Below are positions 24,484 through 31,197 of a stretch of 64,000 nucleotides of DNA, piece after piece. Location: the NCBI RefSeq assembly GCF_042676185.1, contig NZ_JBHTJT010000060.1:62001-126000 (forward strand), read 5' to 3'. Within the stretch, counting starts at the first letter, position 1, and each line of letters starts with the position of its first letter. Both the position numbers and the translations under genes were made by a program. The notes under the pieces are model-generated. The model ran no database searches, was not told the origin of the DNA, and was given only the letters and a program-made list of their open reading frames with translations. This DNA is from Tropicimonas aquimaris (lineage in GTDB: Bacteria > Pseudomonadota > Alphaproteobacteria > Rhodobacterales > Rhodobacteraceae).

Positions 24484-25089
24484 CCGGCCGCCTTGACGCG
24501 CGAGTTCCGCTTCAAGACTGGCGATGCGCGCGTCGCGCTCGGCCAGCATCGTCGCCAATCGCGCCACGTCGATGCGTTGCGGGATGTGCCGCGGGCAGTT
24601 CACATCCGAGGCGGTGATATCGAACAGGATCGCCCGTTCGACGCGTCCCGCGCCGTCCGCCGGGCGAAGCCATTCCAGCAACGCGGGGTCGTCTTCCACA
24701 ACCCGGGCGGTGCCCCAGAGCTTCACCCTCCGAGCCTTTTCGTAGTCGATCAGAAACAAGTAGGCACGCGGGTTTTCCGAGAGATTTCCGAGCGTGATGT
24801 ATTGCCGGTTTCCGGCGTAGTCGGCGAAACCGAGACGCCGCTCCCCGAGCACTTTCAGGAACCCGGCAGGGCCGCCGCGATGCTGGATATATGGCTGACC
24901 GGCGGCGCTCGCGGTGCCGAGAGACACGCTTGCCTGGGCTCCGATGAAGGCGGCGAGGTCGGGCGTGATACGATCCGCCCACGGCCGCTTCGCCACTGCC
25001 TCGGCATAGAGCGAAAGGGAGCACTTCTCCTCCTGGACGGCCTTCACCGCGGGGGAAAAGGCGACGTCGCTGGGGATCTGGCCGGCCAT
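24469..25089 (-). CDS. Pyridoxamine-5'-phosphate-oxidase-like flavin protein
   Basis: The protein is 206 residues from ATG 25089; upstream frame is shadow. It has the split-barrel PNPOx-like pattern (FIGAQASVSLGTASAAGQPYIQHRGGP near residue 50, YAGNRQYITLGNL, AYLFLIDY, VKLWGTARVV) and a coiled-coil-like tail rich in Ala, Glu and Arg. Such proteins bind FMN, F420 or heme; the substrate is not known. It is the last gene of a leftward operon with NTF2-like, DUF1127 and AhpD-like genes, 2 bases after the NTF2-like stop. Confidence 0.82.
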   Translation of the reverse strand: MAGQIPSDVAFSPAVKAVQEEKCSLSLYAEAVAKRPWADRITPDLAAFIGAQASVSLGTASAAGQPYIQHRGGPAGFLKVLGERRLGFADYAGNRQYITLGNLSENPRAYLFLIDYEKARRVKLWGTARVVEDDPALLEWLRPADGAGRVERAILFDITASDVNCPRHIPQRIDVARLATMLAERDARIASLEAELARQGGRSSGA

Positions 25090-25091
25090 GG

Positions 25092-25556
25092 TCAGAGCCC
25101 CAAGTCGCTGAGCGAGGGATGGTCGTCCGGACGCCGGCCCTGCGGCCAGCGAAACAGCCGGGCGGACTCGACGATGGCGAGATCGTTGATGCTGGCGTGG
25201 CGCTCTTCGATCAGACCGTTCGCGTCGAACTGCCAGTTCTCGTTGCCATAGGAACGGACCCACTGTCCGGCCGGGCCGCGCCATTCATAGGCGAAGCGTA
25301 CGGCGATGCGGTTCTCCGAGAAGGCCCAGAGTTCCTTGATAAGGCGATACTCCTGCTCCTTTTGCCATTTCTCGGCGAGGAAGGCGACGATGTCGTCTCG
25401 GCCGGTCAGGAAGGTGCTGCGGTTGCGCCAGCGGCTCTCCGGCGTGTAGGCGCGCGAGACCGTCTCCGGGTCGCGGCTGTTCCAGGCATCCTCGGCCAGA
25501 CGTACCTTCTGCGTGGTAGTCTCTTCGGTGAAGGGGGGGAGCGGTGGGCGGTGCAT
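25092..25556 (-). CDS. NTF2/SnoaL-like protein (DUF1348 type)
   Basis: The protein is 154 residues from ATG 25556. The sequence follows the DUF1348 cone-barrel family closely: KVRLAEDAWNSRDPE, YTPESRWRNRSTFLTGR, FLAEKWQKEQEYRLIKELW, RIAVRFAYEW and NENWQFD. The family is small and functionally undefined, and is often found with oxidoreductases in stress loci. It lies between the DUF1127 gene and the PNPOx-like gene. Confidence 0.82.
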   Translation of the reverse strand: MHRPPLPPFTEETTTQKVRLAEDAWNSRDPETVSRAYTPESRWRNRSTFLTGRDDIVAFLAEKWQKEQEYRLIKELWAFSENRIAVRFAYEWRGPAGQWVRSYGNENWQFDANGLIEERHASINDLAIVESARLFRWPQGRRPDDHPSLSDLGL

Positions 25557-25633
25557 GTCGGTTACCTTTCGATGGGCGGACCGGCGGCGCACATGGGGCG
25601 CGCCGCCGACGAAGTGATGTTGCCTCCAGCCGG

Positions 25634-25783
25634 TCACCAGAGGTGGCGCAGGAAGACCGGAACCGGCCCGGGACAGGCTTTCAGGCCGACATCGCGCAAT
25701 TGATCGTGCGACAGGTGGCGCGCGACCCGCCAGGGAAGGCAGGTCTCCCGTCTCTGTTCCTTGCGGCGATTTCTAAAGAACAT
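25634..25783 (-). CDS. DUF1127-like small protein, 49 aa
   Basis: A short gene: ATG 25783 with an AGGAGG site 8 bases upstream, stop at 25634. The 49-residue product is basic at the start (MFFRNRRKEQRR) and carries the DUF1127 core HLSHDQLRDVGL, followed by a proline-rich end. DUF1127 proteins in alphaproteobacteria are small Arg-rich proteins, some linked to RNA turnover and phosphate or carbon balance. It lies 24 bases after the AhpD-like gene and 77 bases before the NTF2-like gene. Confidence 0.72.
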   Translation of the reverse strand: MFFRNRRKEQRRETCLPWRVARHLSHDQLRDVGLKACPGPVPVFLRHLW

Positions 25784-25807
25784 CGGGATTTCCTCCTCTC
25801 GCCGGGA

Positions 25808-26356
25808 TCAGGCGGCGACGCCGTCGGCCACGGGGAAATCGATGTCGGTTTTGGCGACCTCGTTCATGTAGTTAGTCCAGATGTTAAGCGCGACATGCAG
25901 GACGATCTCGATCACCTGTCCGTCTTCATAGCCAGCCTCGCGGACGGCTTGCAGGTCGCCATTGCTGACATGACCGCGCGTTTCGGCGATCTGGACCGCG
26001 AAACGCACGGCGGCACGGGCCTTGAGATCGGTCGAGCCGCCCCGGCGGTTGGCGGCGATCTCCTCCGGCGAGAGCTTGGCGAGGTGCGCGCCGACATAGC
26101 TATGGGCAGACAGGCAGTAGCCACAGCCGTTGAACTCCGCGATGGCCAGCGCGATCCGCTCGCGCGTGGCAGCCGGCAGACGGCCCTTTCCGAGCGCGCC
26201 GGACAGCCCGAGATAGCCTTCGAGTGCCGCGGGGCTCTGGGCGACGAGGCGGAACATGTTGGGCGTGCTGCCGAGCTGCTTTTTGACCTGCTCCAGCAGC
26301 GGGCGGGAGGCGTCGGGAGCATCGTCGATCGTGGCAGGGATTGCGATCCGGGACAT
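25808..26356 (-). CDS. AhpD-like carboxymuconolactone decarboxylase-family protein
   Basis: The 182-residue peroxidase-related protein shows the AhpD active-site layout E74, C78, C81, H85 within AEFNGCGYCLSAHSYVG, and a C-terminal LNIWTNYMNEVA motif common in this subgroup. It would reduce peroxides using its vicinal thiols. It is the first gene of a four-gene leftward operon. Tandem 17-bp operators lie 153 bases upstream, as for the exported hydrolase at 23189. An oxidative or xenobiotic stress role is inferred. Confidence 0.88.
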   Translation of the reverse strand: MSRIAIPATIDDAPDASRPLLEQVKKQLGSTPNMFRLVAQSPAALEGYLGLSGALGKGRLPAATRERIALAIAEFNGCGYCLSAHSYVGAHLAKLSPEEIAANRRGGSTDLKARAAVRFAVQIAETRGHVSNGDLQAVREAGYEDGQVIEIVLHVALNIWTNYMNEVAKTDIDFPVADGVAA

Positions 26357-26508
26357 GGGTATCTCCTTGAGATTTAAAATCTATATTCTTTTCATTCGGT
26401 TGACGGACGCTCATCGGGCGACGGGACGCATGATTTCCGCGAACGGAAGAGACGGCCGTGCCCGTGTCGATGAACAGCTTCGACATAGGTAACGGGGGCG
26501 CCTCGGTC

Positions 26509-26546
26509 TTGACCTGCCGTGTCAAAGACTTGACCGTGCACGTCAG
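26509..26546. promoter_or_regulatory. Tandem 17-bp operators, TTGAC-N7-GTCAA, copy 2
   Basis: TTGACCTGCCGTGTCAA (26509-26525) and TTGACCGTGCACGTCAG (26530-26546) again start exactly 21 bases apart. They lie 153 bases upstream of the leftward AhpD-like operon. Only the last base of the second site departs from the inverted repeat. Flanking sequence to the right (ACGGGCGACCAACGATCACG) resembles that right of copy 1. The shared spacing and distance argue for one regulator. Confidence 0.75.
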
Positions 26547-26712
26547 GACGGGCGACCAACGATCACGGATGCGTCAACCTGCGCGACGCCGACGTTCCGG
26601 TTCTGGAACATCTACGCCTCCCGGGGAAACGACGAGCCTTCGGACCCGGTCGAGTGCTGCCCCCGGAAATCTGGAGCGGGGCTCGATGCCCAGGTGGTCG
26701 TCGCCGCTCAGA

Positions 26713-26755
26713 TTGACATATCTCCGATACAAACATATATTCTATCCGAGATATG
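26713..26755 (+). promoter_or_regulatory. Promoter and inverted-repeat operator of the toxin-antitoxin operon
   Basis: A near-consensus sigma-70-type promoter, TTGACA (26713-26718), 17 bases, then TATATT (26736-26741), drives rightward transcription. It is embedded in a 39-base inverted repeat (26717-26755): arms CATATCTCCGATA and TATCCGAGATATG (12 of 13 pairs) around a 13-base AT-rich spacer. Binding by the antitoxin would block RNA polymerase, the usual autoregulation of toxin-antitoxin operons. The antitoxin ATG is 121 bases further on. Confidence 0.78.
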
Positions 26756-26875
26756 CCGACCTGCGGAACGCGCGCGATCCGCTCTGGGTCGGACCTTGGC
26801 AGATCGTTCCATTCGGGGGCTCGGGCCGGTGCAACGTCCGCTTCCGCGCTTCATTCCTCTGAGCGAGGTTTCACG

Positions 26876-27535
26876 ATGACCGACAAGCTCTACTACCTTC
26901 ACGACGGTCGGGCCGAACCGGTCACCACCCATGCTCTCGAGGGCCGGCTCTCCCGGCCCGATGTCGCGGGCGCGGTAACCTTTGTTGTCGAAGATCCGGC
27001 GACCCGGGCCGTCCTGATCCGTATGTCGGAGATCGTGAGCCGAATGATGCCCGACAAGCTCAGGGAACGGCAGGAAGAGCGGATCGAAACCATGATGACC
27101 GCGATGCTGGACTTCGACCCGCTCGATACTGCGGAATCGCGCATCGACCTCCGCAACGCGGAGATGCGGCTCGAGTTCCTGCAGGAATTCCCTGCGATCG
27201 AAGCGCAGACCGTCCACAAGCTGGCCGGGCATTCCGGCACCAATGCCTCCCAGACGGCGGCATCCTGGCGCAAGGCCCGGAAGATCCTCGGGCTGCCCTT
27301 TGGCGGCAAGATCATCTACCCGCGCTTTCAGTTCGATGCCGACGGACAGCCCTACCCGCTGATGCGCAACGTCCTGAAAGCCCTGCCAGACGACATGACG
27401 CCCTGGCAGATCGCCTTCTGGATCGTGTCGCCGAACGCGCGGCTGGATACCGCGACACCCATCGACGCGATTCGTCGGGGAGACCGTCTCGTCATCGCCG
27501 CGGCCGAACGCGAAAGGCACGAGGTCGTCGGTTGA
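26876..27535 (+). CDS. Xre/MbcA/ParS-type antitoxin
   Basis: The protein is 219 residues from ATG 26876 (GAGG upstream); an ATG at 26753 is in frame but lies inside the operator. A helix-turn-helix-like segment is at about 107-142 (QTVHKLAGHSGTNASQTAAS), and the C-terminal part (about 165-205, LPDDMTPWQIAFWIVSPNA) matches the MbcA/ParS toxin-binding domain. The N-terminal 100 residues are longer than usual and partly acidic. It should neutralise the RES protein and repress its own promoter. The stop overlaps the toxin's start. Confidence 0.83.
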   Translation: MTDKLYYLHDGRAEPVTTHALEGRLSRPDVAGAVTFVVEDPATRAVLIRMSEIVSRMMPDKLRERQEERIETMMTAMLDFDPLDTAESRIDLRNAEMRLEFLQEFPAIEAQTVHKLAGHSGTNASQTAASWRKARKILGLPFGGKIIYPRFQFDADGQPYPLMRNVLKALPDDMTPWQIAFWIVSPNARLDTATPIDAIRRGDRLVIAAAERERHEVVG

Positions 27536-28161
27536 GCGCTTTCGTCCTGCCCGCCAGTGCCAGGATCGGAAGACATCACAAGATCGCCGCCGGCTGGGTG
27601 CTGTTTCGGAACCACCACAAGGACTACCCCGGAGCGACCTTCAACCCTTGTGCCGGGGATCCCACCCGGTTCGCGCCTCTTCACACCGCGACGGGAGATT
27701 GCATCCCGACGCTCTATGCGGCCTCGACCTTCGACGCCGCCGCTTATGAGACGGTGTTTCGCGAACCGCCCGGCCGCTACGCCTCCTATCTGCGGCAGAA
27801 ACTCCAGAACCGCGGCGTAAGCCGGATCGCGCCGACCGCAGATCTGCACCTGGTGCCATTCTTCACTCCGGAGCTCGGAAGCCTCGGCCTGAGCGAGGAT
27901 AGTGTCTTTAGGCCAGCCGAAACGGTCTATGCGTTCTGCCGGAGGCTTGCGGAACTGGCCTGGCGTGACAATCCCACGGCCCAGGGCGTCGTATGGTCCT
28001 CTGTCCGGGACAGCCAGGCGCATGCGATGGTGCTGTTCGGGGACCGGCTAACCCCGAGCGACTTCGACGTGCTCGAAACCCGGATGGTCGCGACCGATCC
28101 CACCCTGCTCGACGAGTTCTCCGACACTGCCGCTCGGTCAGGAACAATCATCTCGAAGTAG
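27532..28161 (+). CDS. RES-domain toxin
   Basis: The 209-residue RES-fold protein has the namesake residues in order: R26 (GWVLFRN), Y62 and E73 (YETVFRE), and S156/S157 (VVWSSVRDS). RES toxins either degrade NAD+ or ADP-ribosylate a target such as phosphoribosyl-pyrophosphate synthetase. Translation starts at TTG 27532, which overlaps the antitoxin stop (TTGA). That weak, coupled start keeps toxin output below antitoxin output. Which of the two chemistries applies is not visible. Confidence 0.85.
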   Translation: MSAFVLPASARIGRHHKIAAGWVLFRNHHKDYPGATFNPCAGDPTRFAPLHTATGDCIPTLYAASTFDAAAYETVFREPPGRYASYLRQKLQNRGVSRIAPTADLHLVPFFTPELGSLGLSEDSVFRPAETVYAFCRRLAELAWRDNPTAQGVVWSSVRDSQAHAMVLFGDRLTPSDFDVLETRMVATDPTLLDEFSDTAARSGTIISK

Positions 28162-28209
28162 CCGCAGCCTCGCAATTCTGCCGCCGGCGCTCCCCCCTGC
28201 GTCTGGCGA

Positions 28210-28845
28210 TCATGTCGCCTTCGATGAACTCGCCGGAGCAAGGAGCTTGCGGATGCTGTCTTCTTTCCAAGGCTTGCCGGAGGCGCTGCGCACCTGTCGT
28301 GCATTCAGGTTCTCGGCGATCTCCTTGAATGTCCGTTTCTCCGCGCGCAGACGCCGCGCTTCTTTCAAGGCACGGGCGACGCGCTCGCCTTTCTGCGACG
28401 TCCACTCACTTTGGCTCGCTCGCCATTGCGAGAAATGCGCGGCAGGATCGAACAGCTTGCCGTCGAGCAGGATCTCGTCGGGAGTGACTTCCGTTGGCAC
28501 TATGCCCAACCGCCGTGCCCATTCCGAGAACGGGCCGTGGCTGCGCCACCCTTGGGCCAGGGAAAAATCCACAAAGAGAAGTTCCGCATCCCGCGCACGG
28601 CAGATCTTCGCGACGTGTTCCAGGGGGTCTCGGACATAATCGCTGCCGCGGTCCGGCGCGATCTCCATGAAGACCTCCTCGGCAACGAGGCGGAAATTCT
28701 CCTCCTTGGCATAGCGCCGGATCCGCTCGCGTTGATAGCGGATGGTGTGACTTGCCCTAGCTGCCTCCTCGATGTTCTCGGGAAGATTTTCAAAGCCGGC
28801 CCAAGGGACGGGCAGTGTCCAGTAGAATCCGACGGCGTTCTTCAT
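28210..28845 (-). CDS. Resolvase/recombinase-like protein without catalytic serine
   Basis: The protein is 211 residues. The overall line-up is that of a serine recombinase N-terminal domain (KNAVGFYW, then RYQRERIRRYAKEENFRLV, then LLFVDFS) followed by a small recombinase-type HTH (FKEIAENLNARQVRSASGKPW). Where resolvases have Y-x-R-x-S, this protein has FYWTLP, so the nucleophilic Ser and nearby Arg are missing. It is probably a DNA-binding relic or regulator, not a recombinase. It converges on the RES gene and diverges from the ADP-ribosylhydrolase fusion. Alternative: an unrelated protein with a similar pattern. Confidence 0.6.
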   Translation of the reverse strand: MKNAVGFYWTLPVPWAGFENLPENIEEAARASHTIRYQRERIRRYAKEENFRLVAEEVFMEIAPDRGSDYVRDPLEHVAKICRARDAELLFVDFSLAQGWRSHGPFSEWARRLGIVPTEVTPDEILLDGKLFDPAAHFSQWRASQSEWTSQKGERVARALKEARRLRAEKRTFKEIAENLNARQVRSASGKPWKEDSIRKLLAPASSSKAT

Positions 28846-28953
28846 CGCCTGCCTTCCCTCTCTCGCCAGACCGCCAAACCGGAAAATCCCGAGCGATCCG
28901 CAGGGGCGCCGATCCGGGGCTATGCATGCTTCATCGAAGCAAAGGAAACCGAA

Positions 28954-31044
28954 ATGATCCAGACCAATATTGCCCCTGTCGCCGCAGATCTTCTGCCTGC
29001 CGTGATCGGCGCCGTTACCGAGGCCGGCGCCATGCTAAGAGCCGAGTTCCATTGTCCGGGAGGACCGCGCTGTCGTGGCTCGAGTGCGCCCATCGATACC
29101 GAGATCGAACGCCTGCTGAAGGAGCGGCTGCTTGGCCTCCACGGCTGCGGATTCAACGGCGAGGAGACGGACATGATCCTGCCCCCTGCCGGCGATACTT
29201 GGGTGGTCGATCCGCAGGACGGCACGACAGACTTCCTGGCCGGCCGCCGGGGGTCGGCCATTTCCGTGGCCCTGCTCCGCGATGGCCGTCCCATTCTCGG
29301 CGTTGTCTTCGCGCCGCTCGCGCCGGACGATCGCGGCGATCTGATCTCCTGGGCCGAGGGGGCGGACCTGGTTCGCAACGGAGCCCCCATAAGACGCAAG
29401 TCAACCGGCGACCGCAATGTCGTGGCGATGAACGCCAATGCGTCGGACCACGCCCGGCACAATCACGAGGCGCTGCCGGATGTCCGGATCCTCGGAATGC
29501 CGAGCCCGGCCTACCGGCTCGCGCTGGCCGCCGCCGGCGAGGTGGACGCCGCCGTCAGCCTCGTCGCGGGGCTCGATCACTGGGACATTGCCGGCGGCCA
29601 TGCGCTGCTGATCGGGGCCGGCGGCGTGCTGGTCGAAAGATCCGGTCGCCCGATCGACTATGGCAGGCGCAGCTTCGATGGCTGCATCGGCGGCGACGCG
29701 CAGACGGTTTCCAAGCTGGTGGAGATGGCTCCGGGTCGCGGGCCTCGTCAGACCCGCAAGCGTCTGCGCCCGGCCTCTCCGATCGCCGATGCCGAACGGC
29801 TTTCCCGGGCGCAGGGCTGCCTGCTCGGCCAGTTCGCCGGCGATGCTCTTGGGTCTGCAGTCGAGTTCCTATCGGCTGACGAGATCGCGAGACGCCATCC
29901 CGAAGGCGTAACCCGCCTGAGCGACGGCGGGACATGGAACCTGATCGCCGGCCAGCCGACCGACGACAGCGAAATGGCACTGGCACTGGCACGGTCGCTC
30001 GCGAAAGCGCGGCGCTTCGACCCTGCGCTGGTAGGACAGGCCTACGTCCGATGGGCGCGCTCCGGACCCTTTGACATCGGCGCAACCACGCGCGCCGGGA
30101 TCGCAGCGATCGCAGCCGGACACCCGACAAGGAACAACCAGAGCCAGTCGAACGGCGCGCTCATGCGGGTCAGTCCGATCGGGATCTTCGCCGCGGGATA
30201 CCCGGCGCGCGCCGCCCAACTCGCAGCACAGGACGCCGGCCTGACGCATCCGCATCCTGTCTGCCAGGCCGCAAGCGCTGCCTTCGCAGCCGCGATCGCA
30301 GCCGGCGTCTCTGGTGGCACCTCGGAAAACATGTGGGCCGCCGCAGACCGGCATGCCGGAGAAGGCAGCGGAGCGGAAACCATCCGAAAGGCCCTGGTTT
30401 CCGCTCGCGACCGGGAGCCGGCCGAGTTCGAACGCCAGATGGGCTGGGTGCTGATCGCCTTTCAGAACGGCTTTCACCACCTGATGCGCGGGACCGCAAT
30501 GTGCGACGCGCTCCCGGCGACAGTGGCTCGTGGGGGTGACACGGACACCAACGCCGCCATCTGCGGCGCGCTCCTCGGCGCTCTGCAGGGGCGCGACGCG
30601 ATCCCGCGGCAATGGCGCAACGCCGTCCTGTCCTGCCGACCGGTAAAGGCACCCGGCGTCCGGCATCCGCGCCCTCAGGACTATTGGCCCGACGACGCCA
30701 TGGAGCTGGCCGAGGCTCTGCTCGCTGCGGCGCCCGACCGTCCGGCAACGCTACAAAACACACCAGACCCCACGGAGGACACCATGAGCGATTTCGAGAC
30801 CCTGAGCGACCAGCATAAAGCCCTTTTGCAGATCAGGCTCGACGGATACCTGGAGGCGGCCGTGATGGCGGCCCGCGCTCAGAACATCGGGTTGACCGAA
30901 GCCCTGTCGCTTGCCACCTCCGCGCTCCTGCGCGAGTTCTCTGCGCAGGGTATTCCCAGAGAAAAACTTATGGAGATCTGGAAGAAGGCAATGCAGCCGA
31001 TCTATCCCGCCCCCGAGGCAAAGACACTCCGGCAGGTTCATTGA
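28954..31044 (+). CDS. Inositol-monophosphatase-fold / ADP-ribosylglycohydrolase fusion
   Basis: The protein is 696 residues from ATG 28954. Residues about 1-260 form an IMPase/CysQ-fold domain: NGEET (69-73), DPQDGTTDF (86-94) and DHWDIAGG (208-215), the three Mg-binding motifs. Residues about 283-595 form a DraG-type ADP-ribosylglycohydrolase: GCLLGQFAGDALGSAVEF (288-305), TDDSE (336-340), SNGALMRVSPIG, and GGDTDTNAA (527-535), with the metal-binding Asp residues intact. The last 86 residues are a separate helical tail that may have its own start. It may reverse ADP-ribosylation linked to the RES toxin; that is inference. Confidence 0.87.
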   Translation: MIQTNIAPVAADLLPAVIGAVTEAGAMLRAEFHCPGGPRCRGSSAPIDTEIERLLKERLLGLHGCGFNGEETDMILPPAGDTWVVDPQDGTTDFLAGRRGSAISVALLRDGRPILGVVFAPLAPDDRGDLISWAEGADLVRNGAPIRRKSTGDRNVVAMNANASDHARHNHEALPDVRILGMPSPAYRLALAAAGEVDAAVSLVAGLDHWDIAGGHALLIGAGGVLVERSGRPIDYGRRSFDGCIGGDAQTVSKLVEMAPGRGPRQTRKRLRPASPIADAERLSRAQGCLLGQFAGDALGSAVEFLSADEIARRHPEGVTRLSDGGTWNLIAGQPTDDSEMALALARSLAKARRFDPALVGQAYVRWARSGPFDIGATTRAGIAAIAAGHPTRNNQSQSNGALMRVSPIGIFAAGYPARAAQLAAQDAGLTHPHPVCQAASAAFAAAIAAGVSGGTSENMWAAADRHAGEGSGAETIRKALVSARDREPAEFERQMGWVLIAFQNGFHHLMRGTAMCDALPATVARGGDTDTNAAICGALLGALQGRDAIPRQWRNAVLSCRPVKAPGVRHPRPQDYWPDDAMELAEALLAAAPDRPATLQNTPDPTEDTMSDFETLSDQHKALLQIRLDGYLEAAVMAARAQNIGLTEALSLATSALLREFSAQGIPREKLMEIWKKAMQPIYPAPEAKTLRQVH
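30784..31044 (+). other. Possible separate 86-residue product from an internal start
   Basis: An in-frame ATG inside the fusion gene is preceded by GGAGG at a 5-base spacing, a better ribosome-binding site than most real starts nearby. The sequence switches here from a Pro/Thr-rich linker (QNTPDPTEDT) to an all-helical 86-residue segment (MSDFETLSDQHKALLQIRL...). Either the tail is a third domain or it is an originally separate gene whose upstream stop was lost. Both products may be made. Confidence 0.45.
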
Positions 31045-31101
31045 ACTCGTCTCGCGCTCGCACCCTGAGCGCATTGTCGACCGGATCAGCATCCGCTGAA
31101 A

Positions 31102-31130
31102 CGCTCCGGCGTGAAGCTCGCGCCGGAGCG
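31102..31130. terminator. Hairpin between convergent genes
   Basis: Arms CGCTCCGGCG and CGCCGGAGCG (10 bp, perfect) with a 9-base loop lie between the stops of the ADP-ribosylhydrolase fusion (31044) and dabA (31198). No T-run follows on either strand, so it may be a Rho-assisted or processing hairpin shared by both transcripts. Confidence 0.5.
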
Positions 31131-31197
31131 GAGGAGGACAGCCTCAGATCTCCAATCCATTCGGATGGATCGGTAGGAGAAAACCTCGCCCCGGGCC

